From NCBI RefSeq assembly GCF_900188455.1, contig NZ_FZOL01000001.1, positions 434,001 to 498,000 of the forward strand: DNA of 64,000 nt. Reading direction: 5' to 3'. A model generated the notes under the pieces. It was not told the origin of the DNA. It did not search any database and worked only from the letters and a program-made list of their open reading frames with translations. This DNA is from Pseudomonas japonica. Its GTDB lineage: Bacteria > Pseudomonadota > Gammaproteobacteria > Pseudomonadales > Pseudomonadaceae. Made by a program: the position numbers and the translations under genes. This document shows, piece after piece, positions 1-12,245 of this stretch (position 1 is its first letter; every line of letters starts with the position of its first letter).

Positions 1-111
1 GGTGGGGAACAGCGGCACCAGGCCGGCGATGTAGTAATTGCGGGTCTTCGCCAGCATGGCGAGGATCACCACCACGGCGGCGCCGAGGCAGGCCTTGAGT
101 AGCAGGTCCAT
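1..111 (-). CDS. glpM: GlpM family inner-membrane protein (3' end cut by window edge)
   Basis: Only the first 37 codons are present. They read MDLLLKACLGAAVVVILAML and continue into AKTRNYYIAGLVPLFPT, the hydrophobic helix and RNYYIAGLVPLFPT motif of the small GlpM membrane protein family, which has been linked to alginate and glycerol metabolism in P. aeruginosa. The start is the ATG at 111-109, 10 nt downstream of the aauR stop, so it is probably co-transcribed with aauR. In P. aeruginosa glpM follows glpD directly; here the aat-aau operon lies between them. The family is called from memory of its N-terminus. Confidence 0.75.
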   Translation of the reverse strand, partial: MDLLLKACLGAAVVVILAMLAKTRNYYIAGLVPLFPT

Positions 112-121
112 GCGCGTCTCC

Positions 122-1443
<1,322 letters not shown>

Positions 1444-1447
<4 letters not shown>

Positions 1448-3351
1448 AGGGACTCGGCGGATTCGGTGGGGGCGGGCAGCAACGGCAGGCTGATGACGAA
1501 CGCGGTGCCGCCGCTGGCGGGGTGTTCGACGTTCAGGCTGCCGCCGGCGGCGGCGGCGAGGCTGGCGGACAGGGTCAGGCCGAGGCCCAGGCCGTGTTCA
1601 CCTGGCTTGGTGGTGAAGAAGGGTTCGAACAGATGCTTGCGCGTCTCGTCGTCGATGCCGTGGCCGTTGTCGCGCACGCGCAGGCGGTACTTGCCGTCCT
1701 GTACCTCGCCTTCCAGCCACAGCTCCGGCAGCGGCACCGCGGCCATGGCGTCGAGGGCGTTGCCGATCAGGTTGACGAGGATCTGCTCCAGGCGGGTCTG
1801 GTCGATGGCCAGGGTCTGCTCGCTGTAGTTGCTGTGCAGTTTCAGGTGGCAGCCGTCGATACGCGCGGCCAGCACCTGCAGGGTAGCGTCCACCGCCTTG
1901 CCCAGCGAGGCCTGGCCGCGGTCGTCGCCACGCCGGGCGAACGAGCGCAGGCTGGCGGTGATGCGGCCCATGCGGTCGATCAGGTCGTTCATGGTGCGCA
2001 GGTTGGCGCTGGCCACTTCCAGCGAGCCGCGCTCAAGGAAGCGCACGGTGTTGCCGGACAGGGTGCGCAGCGCCGCCAGCGGCTGGTTCAGCTCGTGGGC
2101 GATGCTGGTGGACATCTGCCCGATGGCCGCCAGCTTGCCGGCCTGGACCAGTTCGTCCTGGGCGTGGCGCAGGGTCTGTTCGGCCTGGCGCCGTTCGCGG
2201 ATCTGCGCCTTCAGGCGTTCGTTGCTGGCGCGCAGGTCGGCGGTGCGTTCGGTGATCCGCCGTTCCAGCTGATTGTTGGCTTCTTCCAGCGCCTCGCGAG
2301 CGGCGAGGCGGGTGGCGATCACCTTGCGCCGTTCGTTCCAGGCGATGGCGAGGATGGTCAGCAAGGCGAAGGCCACGGCCACCAGCACGCCCTGGATGAT
2401 CGATTCGCGGCGCAGGTCCTGCAGCGGGGTGAGCAGGGTGAAATGCCAGGGGGTGTCGGCAAGGCGGCGGGTCTGGGCCAGGTAGCTGACCTGGCGGGCC
2501 CCTTCGTCGAGCCGGGCATTGGCCGGGAAGGTGAGTTTCTCCAGGCCGTCGCCGAGCTTTTCGCGGTCCAGCGGTTGCAGCTCGTTGAGCGAGAACCAGT
2601 AGTACTGCAGGCTGCGCGCCAGGCGTTCCTTGACCTCGGCGGTCAGCGGCCGCACCGACTTCAGGCGCCGCGCCGGGTCGCTGGAGAGGATGATGATGCC
2701 GTTCTCGTCGCTGACGAAGGCTTCCAGGCGGGCGCGCTGCCAGCGCTCCTCGAGGTTTTCCAGGCGCACCTTGATCACCGCCACGCCAATGATCTTGCCG
2801 TGTTCTTCCAGGCCGTGGGCCAGGTAGTAGCCCGGTTCGCCGGTGGTGCTGCCGATGCCGTAGAAACGTCCCGGCTGGCCGCGCACGGCGTCCTGGAAAT
2901 AGGCGCGGAACGACAGGTCTTCACCGAGGAAACTGTCGACGTCGCGCCAGTTGCTGGTGGCCTGGACCCGGCCGGTGGTGTCGAGGACGAAGATCGCCCG
3001 GCTGCGGCTGCGCCGGTTCAGGCCCTCGAGGTATTCGTTGACCATCTGGCGGTGTTCGCCATCGGGTTCGGTGAGCAGCTTCGACACGCTGTCTTCCAGC
3101 TCCAGCAGGCTGGGCAGGTAGGTGTACTTGCTGATTTCGCTCTCGACCGTGCGCGCGTGCAGTTCGAGCTGGCGCTCGCCGTTGTCGCTCAAGGTGCGGA
3201 TGCCGTTGTGTTCGCTGACCAGGTAACCGCCGACACCGAGACCGATGGTCAGCAGCAGGATCAGCGGCGGAATGAGCAGTTGGCGGATCAGACGGGGTTT
3301 CACGGCAAGGGCAGGCTTGGCTGGGCGAAGGAGCGTGGGATCGCATTTCAT
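1444..3351 (-). CDS. aauS: Membrane sensor histidine kinase AauS
   Basis: Sensor kinase of 635 residues. A transmembrane helix near residues 25-44 is followed by a periplasmic Cache/PDC-like sensing domain (about 50-310), a second helix (about 320-339), a coiled-coil linker, the H box [11 protein letters not shown] with phospho-acceptor His at about 419, then N box (NLIGNALDA), G1 (DNGHGID) and G2 (GLGLGLTLS) of the ATPase domain. I chose the ATG at 3351 because AAGG lies 8 nt upstream; a GTG one codon earlier is possible. The gene overlaps aauR by 4 nt. Expected signals are acidic amino acids or their amides, by analogy with Pseudomonas AauS. Confidence 0.87.
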
Positions 3352-3414
3352 CACAGAGGCCTTGTAACGACCAGCGCCCCGCGTCCGCCGAAGCGGAGAC
3401 GGGGCGCCAGTTGC

Positions 3415-4149
3415 TTAGTGCTGCAGGATTTTGCTGAGGAAGTGCTGGGTGCGCTCGTGGCGGCCCGACGGGTCACCGAAGAACGCTTCCTTCTGGCAGT
3501 CCTCGATGATGCTGCCCTTGTCCATGAAGATCACCCGGTTGGCGACCTTGCGGGCGAAGCCCATTTCGTGGGTCACGCACATCATGGTCATGCCTTCGTG
3601 GGCCAGTTCGACCATCACGTCCAGTACTTCGTTGACCATTTCCGGGTCCAGCGCCGAGGTCGGTTCGTCGAACAGCATGACGATCGGGTCCATGGACAGC
3701 GCCCGGGCGATCGCCACGCGCTGCTGCTGGCCGCCGGAGAGCTGGCCAGGGTGCTTCTTGGCATGGGCGCCGAGGCCGACGCGGTCGAGCAGGGCCAGGC
3801 CTTTCTTGGTCGCTTCCGCTTCGCTGCGGCCGAGCACCTTGCGCTGGGCGATGGTCAGGTTCTCGGTGATGCTCAGGTGCGGGAACAGCTCGAAGTGCTG
3901 GAACACCATGCCGACCCGGGAGCGCAGCTTGGGCAGGTTGGTCTTCGGGTCGGCGATCGAGGTGCCGTCGACGATGATGTCGCCCTTCTGGAACGGCTCC
4001 AGGGCATTGACGCACTTGATCAGGGTCGATTTGCCCGAGCCGGACGGTCCGCAGACCACCACCACCTCACCTTTCTTGACCTCGGTGTTGCAGTTGGTCA
4101 GCACCTGGAAGTCGCCGTACCACTTGCTGACGTTCTTGATGGAAATCAT
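3415..4149 (-). CDS. aatP: Acidic amino-acid ABC transporter ATPase AatP
   Basis: ATP-binding subunit of 244 residues from the polar amino-acid (GlnQ/GltL) family. Walker A is GPSGSGKST (34-42), the signature is [15 protein letters not shown], Walker B is [13 protein letters not shown] and the switch His is in VTHEMGFA. The start ATG overlaps the aatM stop by 4 nt, so it is translationally coupled to the permease gene. It powers uptake of glutamate, aspartate and probably their amides through AatQM with binding protein AatJ. Confidence 0.9.
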   Translation of the reverse strand: MISIKNVSKWYGDFQVLTNCNTEVKKGEVVVVCGPSGSGKSTLIKCVNALEPFQKGDIIVDGTSIADPKTNLPKLRSRVGMVFQHFELFPHLSITENLTIAQRKVLGRSEAEATKKGLALLDRVGLGAHAKKHPGQLSGGQQQRVAIARALSMDPIVMLFDEPTSALDPEMVNEVLDVMVELAHEGMTMMCVTHEMGFARKVANRVIFMDKGSIIEDCQKEAFFGDPSGRHERTQHFLSKILQH

Positions 4150-4817
4150 ACGGTTATCCTTTTCTGCAGACGCTTGACCAGGAAGGAAGCGGAGAAGCTG
4201 ATGACGAAGTAGACGGCGCCGGCGAAGAGCAGGAACTCATGGGAGCGTCCGATGATGTCGCCGTTGGCGCGGGCCGAGTTGAGGAAGTCCACCAGGCCGA
4301 CGGTGTAGACCAGCGAGGTGTCCTGGAACAGGATGATGCTCTGCTGCAGCAGCAGCGGGGTCATCTTGCGGAACGCCTGGGGCAGGATGATCAGACGCAT
4401 GGTCTGTCCGTAGTTCATGCCCAGGGCCTGGGCCGCGCCCATCTGGCCCTTGGAGATCGATTGCACGCCGGCCCGGACGATTTCGCAGAAGTAGGCCGCC
4501 TCGAACATCATGAAAGCCACGACGCAGGAGGTGAAGGCACCGACCGGGGTGTCCTCGCCGGTGATCCAGCGCAGCACGAACGGCACCGCCAGGTAGAACC
4601 AGGTGATCACCAGCAGCAGCGGGATCGAACGGAAGTAGTTGACGTAGGCACCGGCCACGTTGGCCAGCAGCTTGTTCGACGACAGGCGCATCAGGGCCAG
4701 GACGGTGCCCAGCGCGATACCGCCGATGACGCCCATGACCATCAGTTGCAGGGTCATGAGCATGCCGTCCCACAACGCGGGCAGGGCCGGGATGATTTCG
4801 CTGAAGTCCAGTTCCAT
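4146..4817 (-). CDS. aatM: Acidic amino-acid ABC transporter permease AatM
   Basis: Inner-membrane permease of about 223 residues with five predicted hydrophobic segments and the EAA-type coupling loop ([19 protein letters not shown]) that contacts the ATPase. The aatQ stop overlaps the start region. Two in-frame ATGs (4820 and 4817) follow the GGAGG that lies inside the end of aatQ; the second has the better spacing and is used here. It pairs with AatQ as a heterodimeric channel. HisM/GltK-family length is normal. Confidence 0.87.
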   Translation of the reverse strand: MELDFSEIIPALPALWDGMLMTLQLMVMGVIGGIALGTVLALMRLSSNKLLANVAGAYVNYFRSIPLLLVITWFYLAVPFVLRWITGEDTPVGAFTSCVVAFMMFEAAYFCEIVRAGVQSISKGQMGAAQALGMNYGQTMRLIILPQAFRKMTPLLLQQSIILFQDTSLVYTVGLVDFLNSARANGDIIGRSHEFLLFAGAVYFVISFSASFLVKRLQKRITV

Positions 4818-5563
4818 CATTTACCTCCCACGGAAATCAGGCCGGGCACCGCGACTTTCTTCTCGACCATGCGCATGAACAGCATCAGGCCCATGTTCAG
4901 GGTGAAGTAGATCAGCGTCGCCAGGGTGAAGGCTTCGAACAGGTTGGCGGAGAACTCGGCGGTCTGCTTGGTCTGCGCGAGCAGTTCCATCAGGCCGATC
5001 AGCGAGGCCACCGAGGAGTTCTTGAAGACGTTGAGGAATTCCGAGGTGAGCGGCGGAATGATGATCCGGTAGGCCTGGGGCAGCAGAACGTTGCTGTAGA
5101 TCTGCGTCAGGCTGAAGCCCATGGCGCGGGCGGCGGCTTCCTGGCCGCGGGGCAGCGCCTGGATACCGGTGCGCACCTGTTCGCAGACCCGCGCGGCGGT
5201 GAACAGGCCCAGGCAGATGACCACGCTGATCAGCGCCGAGGTGGTCGGGTTCAGGTCCTGCTTGAACCATTCCTGCACGCCTTCGGGCAGCAGGTCGGGG
5301 ACCAGGAAGTACCAGACGAACAACTGCACCAGCAGCGGTACGTTGCGAAAGAGTTCCACGTAGCAGGTGGCGATACCCGATACCACGCGGTTCGGCACGG
5401 TGCGCATCACGCCGAGCACGGAGCCCAGCAGCAAGGCGATGATCCAGGCGGCGATGGCAATGGCGATGGTCCAGCCCAGGCCGGTGATGTACCAGTCCAG
5501 ATAGGTTTCGTCGCCCACGCCGGTGGACTTGAAGAATACGCCCCAGTCCCAGTTGTAATTCAT
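4817..5563 (-). CDS. aatQ: Acidic amino-acid ABC transporter permease AatQ
   Basis: Permease of 248 residues beginning MNYNWDWGVFF, with several transmembrane segments and an EAA loop (ARAMGFSLTQIYSNVLLPQAYR). The reading frame extends 28 codons further upstream, but the ATG at 5563 has a strong GGGGAG ribosome-binding site 6-7 nt before it and matches the usual family N-terminus. It lies 98 bp downstream of aatJ, behind a strong hairpin that probably sets the high binding-protein to permease ratio. Confidence 0.88.
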   Translation of the reverse strand: MNYNWDWGVFFKSTGVGDETYLDWYITGLGWTIAIAIAAWIIALLLGSVLGVMRTVPNRVVSGIATCYVELFRNVPLLVQLFVWYFLVPDLLPEGVQEWFKQDLNPTTSALISVVICLGLFTAARVCEQVRTGIQALPRGQEAAARAMGFSLTQIYSNVLLPQAYRIIIPPLTSEFLNVFKNSSVASLIGLMELLAQTKQTAEFSANLFEAFTLATLIYFTLNMGLMLFMRMVEKKVAVPGLISVGGK

Positions 5564-5606
5564 CGGGGTCTCCCCTCGGATAGGTTGTTTCACGGGCACC
5601 TTCGAG

Positions 5607-5634
5607 CATCCGGGGGCGCGAGCGCCCTCGGATG
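5607..5634 (-). promoter_or_regulatory. Hairpin between aatJ and aatQ
   Basis: Inverted repeat CATCCGGGGGCGC / GCGCCCTCGGATG with one mismatch and a minimal loop. There is no U-tract, so it is more likely an mRNA-stabilising or partial-attenuation stem that raises aatJ expression over the permease genes than a full terminator. Confidence 0.6.
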
Positions 5635-5661
5635 AAAGGTTAGACACTAACTAGATGGGGT

Positions 5662-6582
5662 TCAGGACTTCTTTTCGTCCGCGGCTTTGTCGGTCGGCTC
5701 GGCGATCAGCTTCTTCAGTTCGTCGCTCATCGGGAACTGCAGGTTCAGGCCTTTTGGCGGGACCGGCTGCTGGAACCACTTGTCGTAGATCTTGTTGATC
5801 TCGCCGGACTTGTACAGGGCGACGATGGCGTCATCCACGGCTTTCTTGAACGCCGGATCGTTCTTGCGCACCATGCAGCCGTAGATCTCGTAGGACTGCG
5901 GGGTACCGGTGATGACCCAGTCGGACGGCTTCTTGGCCTTGGCCATTTCGCCGGCGAGGAGGGCGTCGTCCATCATGAAGGCGACGGCGCGATTGCTTTC
6001 CAGCATGTTGAAGGCTTCGCCGTGGTCCTTGGCCGAGATCACGTTCATGCCCATCTGCTTGTCGGCGTTCATCGCCTTGAGCAGGCGCTCGGAGGTGGTA
6101 CCGGCGGTGGTCACCACGTTCTTGCCTTTCAGGTCTTCGAAGTCCTTGAAGGCCGGCTGGCCGTCCTTGACCTTGGTCAGCAGGCGGGTACCGACTTCGA
6201 AGATGCCGACCGAGAAGGCGACCTGCTGCTGGCGCTCGACGTTGTTGGTGGTGGAGCCGCACTCGACGTCGACGGTGCCGTTCTGCACCAGCGGGATACG
6301 GGTCTGCGAGGTGACCAGGTTGTAGCGGGTCTTCAGGTCCGGTGCGTTGAGCTCCTTCTTCAGGTGCTCGACGATGGCCAGCTGGATGTCGTGGGAGTAG
6401 CCGATCGGCTCGGGCTTGCCGGCCAGGTAGGAGAACGGGATGGAAGAGTCGCGGTGACCCAGGGTGATGGTGCCCTGGTCCTTGATCTTCTTCAGGGTGC
6501 CGGTCAGTTCTTCGGCCATGGCCGGGGAAGCGATCACGGCTGCCGTGATGGCGGCGCCCAACAGATGACGAACGATACGCAT
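5662..6582 (-). CDS. aatJ: Periplasmic glutamate/aspartate-binding protein AatJ
   Basis: Solute-binding protein of 306 residues. The N-terminus is a Sec signal peptide (positive MRIVRH, hydrophobic core, probable cleavage after AMA near residue 23). The mature protein has the family-3 binding fold with a GHRDSSIPFSY substrate-site segment, typical of GltI/AatJ. It is the first gene of aatJQMP-aauSR and has a sigma-54 promoter and AauR-type boxes upstream. It captures acidic amino acids for the AatQMP transporter. Confidence 0.9.
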   Translation of the reverse strand: MRIVRHLLGAAITAAVIASPAMAEELTGTLKKIKDQGTITLGHRDSSIPFSYLAGKPEPIGYSHDIQLAIVEHLKKELNAPDLKTRYNLVTSQTRIPLVQNGTVDVECGSTTNNVERQQQVAFSVGIFEVGTRLLTKVKDGQPAFKDFEDLKGKNVVTTAGTTSERLLKAMNADKQMGMNVISAKDHGEAFNMLESNRAVAFMMDDALLAGEMAKAKKPSDWVITGTPQSYEIYGCMVRKNDPAFKKAVDDAIVALYKSGEINKIYDKWFQQPVPPKGLNLQFPMSDELKKLIAEPTDKAADEKKS

Positions 6583-6688
6583 CGAATTTTCCTCGAGGTG
6601 TGTTTGTTTTTTTTATGAGGCCGTTGATCGGCCGTTCGTTCAGCGACCGGCGCGTTCAAGCGCTGGCGCATCCGGGTTTTGAGTGTAG

Positions 6689-6704
6689 AGCATGAGTCGT
6701 GCCA
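6689..6704 (-). promoter_or_regulatory. Sigma-54 (-24/-12) promoter of aatJ
   Basis: On the minus strand this reads TGGCACGACTCATGCT. It has GG and GC dinucleotides exactly 10 nt apart and matches TGGCACG-N4-[TA]TGC closely. It lies about 107 nt upstream of the aatJ start and fits control by the sigma-54 activator AauR encoded in the same operon. Confidence 0.85.
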
Positions 6705-6781
6705 GGCCGTGATTTCGATCAGCAAGGCCCGTGCTAAAGGGGTAGCAGGGTTTTTTGACGGGATAATTTCAGGAGCGTTCG

Positions 6782-6795
6782 GTCGGCTGGCCGAA
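6782..6795. promoter_or_regulatory. AauR-type box, proximal
   Basis: GTCGGCTGGCCGAA differs at one base from the TTCGG-N4-CCGAA dyad that I recall for AauR-regulated promoters in P. putida. It is about 78 bp upstream of the sigma-54 promoter, a normal enhancer distance. Confidence 0.6.
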
Positions 6796-6813
6796 TAGTG
6801 GCGTTGCTTGCTG

Positions 6814-6827
6814 TTCGGAAAACCGAA
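6814..6827. promoter_or_regulatory. AauR-type box, distal
   Basis: TTCGGAAAACCGAA is a perfect TTCGG-N4-CCGAA dyad, 32 bp from the proximal box (start to start, three helical turns), upstream of the aatJ sigma-54 promoter. Confidence 0.7.
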
Positions 6828-6883
6828 TGAAGAGGCTGGCGGCTAGCCGCTGCAGGAACGCGGCTTGTCGGAATGCCGCACCA

Positions 6884-6910
6884 CCGCGAAAGGACCGCAA
6901 AGCGGTCCCG
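6884..6910 (+). repeat. REP-like element, partial copy
   Basis: CCGCGAAAGGACCGCAAAGCGGTCCCG shares the core CGCGAAAGGACCGCAA-CGGTCCC with the elements near 33.3 kb and 60.75 kb. Only the inner hairpin half is present, downstream of glpD. Confidence 0.6.
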
Positions 6911-6930
6911 GTATTCATGGGCAGCCTGGA

Positions 6931-8451
6931 TCAGGCCGCGTGGCTCAGTTCCCGGCGCTGCAGATAATCGCGCAACCCCTGCTGCTCCGCCGCGCTGAGG
7001 AACAGCCCCAGCTTGGTCCGCCGCCACAGGATGTCGTCCGCCGACAGCGCCCACTCTTCGCGGCAAAGGTAATCCACTTCCCGGCTGAACAGCCCGCCGC
7101 CAATGGCCTCGCCCAGATCCTCCGGCCCCTGCACGCCGTCCAGCAGGCGCCAGGTGCGGCTGCCGTAGGTCAGCGCCCAGCGCTTGGCCAGTGCACTCGG
7201 CAGCCAGCCATGACGGGCGAGGATCTCGTCGCACAGGGCCTGCGCCGTGCTCATGCCTTCGCCACCCGGCAGCGGTGCGCTGGCGGTCCAGCTGCCGCTC
7301 ATCTGGGTGAACCAGGGCGCCAGTTCACCCATCGCCGACTCGGCCAGCTTGCGGTAGGTCGTCAGCTTGCCGCCGAACACCGACAGCAGCGGCGCCTGGC
7401 CAGCTTCGGAGGACAGCGCCAGGGTGTAGTCGCGGGTCACCGCCGACGGGTTGTCCGACTCGTCGTTGCACAACGGGCGCACACCGGAGTAGGTGTGGAG
7501 GATGTCGGCACGGCTCAGTTGATGGTTGAAGTGCTGGTTGACCACGTTCAGCAGGTAGTCGGTCTCGGTCTCGGTGATCGCTACCCGGGCCGGGTCGCCG
7601 CTGTATTCGCGGTCGGTGGTGCCGATCAGGGTGAAGCGCTCCAGGTACGGAATGGCGAAGACGATGCGCTGGTCTTCGTTCTGCAGGATGTAGGCATGCT
7701 CGCCGTCGTACAGCTTCGGCACGATCAGGTGGCTGCCCTGGATCAGGCGGATGCCGTAGGGGGCGTCGAGCTTGAGGTCGTCCTCGATGAACCGCGCGAC
7801 CCACGGACCGGCGGCGTTGACCAGGGAACGGGCCTGGAGGGTCTGCTGGCTGCCGTCGGCACGCTCGATCCGCACCTGCCACAGGTCACCGCTGCGACGG
7901 GCGCTGACGCAGCGGGTGCGGGTCAGGATATGCGCGCCGCGTTCGCGCGCGGCCATGGCGTTGAGCACCACCAGGCGGGCGTCGTCCACTGCGCAGTCGG
8001 CGTATTCGAAACCGCGGCTGATCGCGGGTTTCAGCGGGTTGCCCGGGCCGAAGCGCAGGCTGCGCGACGCACCGAGCTTCTTGCGCTTGCCCAGGTGGTC
8101 ATAGAGGAACAGGCCGGCGCGGATCATCCAGGCCGGCCGCAGGTGCGGGCGGTGCGGCAAAACGAAACGCATCGGCTTGACGATGTGCGGCGCCTTGGCC
8201 AGCAGGACTTCACGCTCGGCCAGGGCTTCACGGACCAGGCGGAATTCGTAGTGTTCGAGATAGCGCAGGCCGCCGTGGATCAACTTGCTGCTCGCCGAGG
8301 AGGTATGGCTGGCGAGGTCGTCCTTTTCGCAGAGGAACACCGACAGGCCGCGTCCGGCAGCATCGGCGGCGATGCCGACACCATTGATGCCGCCACCGAT
8401 GACGGCGACGTCATAGACCTCGGCAAGGATGGGAGAGCTGGATTGGGACAC
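6931..8451 (-). CDS. glpD: Aerobic glycerol-3-phosphate dehydrogenase
   Basis: FAD-dependent, membrane-associated dehydrogenase of 506 residues that oxidises sn-glycerol-3-phosphate to dihydroxyacetone phosphate and passes electrons to quinone. The N-terminal dinucleotide-binding motif is VIGGGINGVGIAADAAGRG, and the LIHGGLRYLE and GKLTTYR motifs of the GlpD family are present. The start is a GTG at 8451 (protein begins MSQSSSP); length is usual. A GlpR-like operator at 8498-8515 lies just upstream, and glpR is the next gene. Confidence 0.93.
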   Translation of the reverse strand: MSQSSSPILAEVYDVAVIGGGINGVGIAADAAGRGLSVFLCEKDDLASHTSSASSKLIHGGLRYLEHYEFRLVREALAEREVLLAKAPHIVKPMRFVLPHRPHLRPAWMIRAGLFLYDHLGKRKKLGASRSLRFGPGNPLKPAISRGFEYADCAVDDARLVVLNAMAARERGAHILTRTRCVSARRSGDLWQVRIERADGSQQTLQARSLVNAAGPWVARFIEDDLKLDAPYGIRLIQGSHLIVPKLYDGEHAYILQNEDQRIVFAIPYLERFTLIGTTDREYSGDPARVAITETETDYLLNVVNQHFNHQLSRADILHTYSGVRPLCNDESDNPSAVTRDYTLALSSEAGQAPLLSVFGGKLTTYRKLAESAMGELAPWFTQMSGSWTASAPLPGGEGMSTAQALCDEILARHGWLPSALAKRWALTYGSRTWRLLDGVQGPEDLGEAIGGGLFSREVDYLCREEWALSADDILWRRTKLGLFLSAAEQQGLRDYLQRRELSHAA

Positions 8452-8497
8452 GGCGCGGCCTCTCGAAAAGTCGTTCTGATATCTTTTATGAACATTA

Positions 8498-8515
8498 ATG
8501 TTCGTATTCGAAAAT
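8498..8515. promoter_or_regulatory. GlpR-like operator upstream of glpD
   Basis: ATGTTCGTATTCGAAAAT resembles the GlpR consensus WATGTTCGWTAWCGAACATW known from E. coli. Extra half-sites CGAACATT (8593-8600) and TGAACATT (8489-8496) flank it. Confidence 0.65.
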
Positions 8516-8602
8516 GTTAGCTGAACGAAAAGGCCACGACCAGTGACTTTTCATAGAAAATACTGATCAGGTTACAAACAAATGAAAAATTACGAACATT
8601 CA

Positions 8603-8627
8603 CGCCGCCAGCCTTGCGCTGGCGGCG
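8603..8627 (-). terminator. Hairpin downstream of glpR
   Basis: Inverted repeat CGCCGCCAGC / GCTGGCGGCG with a 5-nt loop starts 10 bp past the glpR stop. A T-rich stretch appears only about 16 nt later on the minus strand, so termination is probable but not textbook. Confidence 0.5.
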
Positions 8628-8636
8628 GCGCTGGGA

Positions 8637-9392
8637 TCAGACCACTTCGAGGCGAATCTTGTGCTGGTTGAGCAGTTGGGTCAGGGCGCTGACCGGCGCC
8701 TGGTCGGTCACCAGGCAGTCGATCAGGCTGATCGAGCCCAGGCGCACCATGGCATTGCGCCCGAACTTGCTGGAGTCGGCGGCGAGGATCACCTGGCGCG
8801 CGTTGGCGATGATCGCCTGGGACACGCGCACTTCCTGGTAATCGAAGTCCAGCAGACTGCCGTCCTCGTCGATGCCGCTGATACCGACCAGGGCGAAATC
8901 CACCTTGAACTGGTTGATGAAGTCGACACTGGCCTGGCCCACCACGCCGCCGTCGCGGCGCACGTTGCCGCCGGCCAGGAGGACTTCGAAGTCGTCCTTG
9001 GCACTGAGGATCGAGGCCACGTGCAGGTTGTTGGTGATGATCTTCAGGTGGTTGTGGTTGAGCAGGGCGCGGGCGATGGATTCGGTGGTGGTACCGATAT
9101 TGATGAACAGCGAGGCGTGGTCGGGGATCTGCCGCGCCACGGCGTCGGCGATGCGCTGCTTCTCGTCGCGCATCTGGTCGGCACGCATGGCGTAGGCGGT
9201 GTTTTCGATACTGGAATCGTAGGCCGCGCCACCGTGATAACGGCGCAGCAGATTGACTTCCGCCAGCTGGTTGATATCGCGACGGATGGTTTGCGGAGTG
9301 ACGACGAACAACTGCGCCATTTCCTCGATACTGACGTAGCCACGCTCACGGACCAGTTCGAGAATTTGTTGTTGGCGGGGAGGCAGATTCAT
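8637..9392 (-). CDS. glpR: Glycerol-3-phosphate regulon repressor GlpR (DeoR family)
   Basis: DeoR-family repressor of 251 residues. The N-terminal winged helix-turn-helix contains [20 protein letters not shown], and the C-terminal sugar-phosphate sensor domain begins around [15 protein letters not shown]. The frame runs further upstream, but the ATG at 9392 ([14 protein letters not shown]) is the family start. It lies between glpK and glpD, as in P. aeruginosa, and is expected to repress glpFK and glpD until glycerol-3-phosphate binds. Confidence 0.92.
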   Translation of the reverse strand: MNLPPRQQQILELVRERGYVSIEEMAQLFVVTPQTIRRDINQLAEVNLLRRYHGGAAYDSSIENTAYAMRADQMRDEKQRIADAVARQIPDHASLFINIGTTTESIARALLNHNHLKIITNNLHVASILSAKDDFEVLLAGGNVRRDGGVVGQASVDFINQFKVDFALVGISGIDEDGSLLDFDYQEVRVSQAIIANARQVILAADSSKFGRNAMVRLGSISLIDCLVTDQAPVSALTQLLNQHKIRLEVV

Positions 9393-9531
9393 GGGCGTCC
9401 TATGGGGCGGCCGAAAAATGCCTGCAATGATGCCGGAGGAAGGCGCGGGGGACCAGTCCGAGGGCGGCACCGGCATGGCGTTTGGCGCAGCCGTCCCCGG
9501 ACGGGGAGGGCCGCGCCTGGCCGCTGAAACG

Positions 9532-11088
<1,557 letters not shown>

Positions 11089-11940
11089 TCAGGAGGTTTG
11101 GGTCTTGCCCTGAGCGCTGTCGTCGGTCTGCGCGGCGGTCGCGGCGGCATTGGGCAGGCTGCGGGCGAACACGCCACGGTACAGGGCGGCACCCACGCTG
11201 GCTCCCATGATCGGCGCGAAAACCGGAACGAGGAAGTAGGGAATATCGCGACCACCGGTAAAGGCCACTTCGCCCCAGCCGGCGAGGAAGGTCATCAGCT
11301 TGGGCCCGAAATCCCGTGCCGGATTCATCGCGAAGCCGGTCAGCGGCCCCATGGCGCTGCCGATCACCGCGATCAGCAGGCCGATCAGCAGCGGTGCGAG
11401 AGGGCCGCGGGGCAGGCCGTTGTTGTCGTCGGTCAGGGCCATGATCACGGCCATGAGGATGGCGGTGATGATCACTTCGACGAGGAAGGCCTGGCCGGTG
11501 GACAGCGCCGCATGCGGGTAGGTGGAGAACACCGAGGCCAGTTCCAGGCTGGCCTGGCTGCCGCGGACCATGGCGTGGGTCTGTTCGTAATCGAAGAACA
11601 GGCTGCTGTACAGCGCGTAGACGAGCGCCGCGCCGCAGAAGGCCCCGGCGATCTGGGCGAGGATGTAGAAGGGCAGTTTGCCTTTTTCGAATCCGGCGAA
11701 CAGGCACAGGGCGATGCTCACGGCCGGGTTCAGGTGCGCGCCGGAAATTCCCGCGGTCAGGTAGATCGCCATGCTGACACCGACACCCCAGATGATGCTG
11801 ATTTCCCACAGGCCGAAGCTGGCACCCGCGACCTTGAGCGCGGCGACGCAACCGGTGCCGAAGAAGATCAGGAGCGCGGTGCCGAAGAATTCGGCCATGC
11901 ATTGGCTGGACAACGTCGGTTGTTGTAGAGCAGTCGTCAT
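11089..11940 (-). CDS. glpF: Glycerol uptake facilitator (aquaglyceroporin)
   Basis: MIP-family channel of 283 residues with six membrane helices and both half-helix signatures: HLNPAVS in the first half and FAMNPARDFGPK in the second. The D after the second NPAR is typical of glycerol-conducting members. The start at 11940 (MTTALQQPTL) is favoured over a 61-codon upstream extension by the spacing of an upstream AGG. It is the first gene of glpFK, with a GlpR-like site at 12055-12074. Confidence 0.92.
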   Translation of the reverse strand: MTTALQQPTLSSQCMAEFFGTALLIFFGTGCVAALKVAGASFGLWEISIIWGVGVSMAIYLTAGISGAHLNPAVSIALCLFAGFEKGKLPFYILAQIAGAFCGAALVYALYSSLFFDYEQTHAMVRGSQASLELASVFSTYPHAALSTGQAFLVEVIITAILMAVIMALTDDNNGLPRGPLAPLLIGLLIAVIGSAMGPLTGFAMNPARDFGPKLMTFLAGWGEVAFTGGRDIPYFLVPVFAPIMGASVGAALYRGVFARSLPNAAATAAQTDDSAQGKTQTS

Positions 11941-12245
11941 TCGATACCTCGGTTCTTGTTGTTGTGAGGCGCACTGAGCGCTCGACGGAAACCCGGCAGA
12001 AATCCCCATTTCGGCCAGGCGGACGGTGTTGATGCACTTTATAAGGGCATCGCCATATTCAGATTCGAAAAAATATAGACAAGAAACGCTTATGTCAAAG
12101 GTCGAAAGCGAACCGTGATTCACAAACTGACTGATGGCCCACGCTCTGTCTCACCTTGTCCTACAAGACAATGGTTGCGGACTAGGTTTTGTCCTACAGT
12201 AGCCAGCGAACGGAAACCGAACTCAGTTGTTGGAGCCCCCACCGC
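11941..12245. other. Divergent intergenic region glpF / ybaK
   Basis: 305 bp holding the glpF promoter region and one GlpR-like operator. Near ybaK the decamer TTGTCCTACA occurs twice in direct orientation (12156-12165 and 12189-12198, 33 bp apart). The first copy is part of the dyad TTGTCCTACAAGACAA. No gene is seen. Confidence 0.5.
12055..12074. promoter_or_regulatory. GlpR-like operator upstream of glpF
   Basis: ATATTCAGATTCGAAAAAAT keeps the TTCGAAAA-type half-site and overall dyad spacing of GlpR operators. The match is weaker than the glpD site. Confidence 0.45.

Larger units (their letters stand above)
6583..6930. other. Intergenic region between glpD and aatJ
   Basis: 348 bp without a convincing gene. 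It holds the aatJ leader, a sigma-54 promoter, two AauR-type boxes and a partial REP-like element, each listed separately. Open frames here (for example 6734-7234 minus) are out-of-frame extensions over glpD and lack family features. Confidence 0.7.

Noticed and set aside
1522..4212. 896-codon open frame on the plus strand, antisense to aauS and aatP
   Set aside because: Same antisense artefact; the minus strand encodes an intact histidine kinase and ABC ATPase.
6734..7234. 166-codon minus-strand frame overlapping the 3' end of glpD
   Set aside because: Out of frame with glpD; the low-complexity Arg/Ala/Pro translation and promoter elements in the spacer argue against coding.
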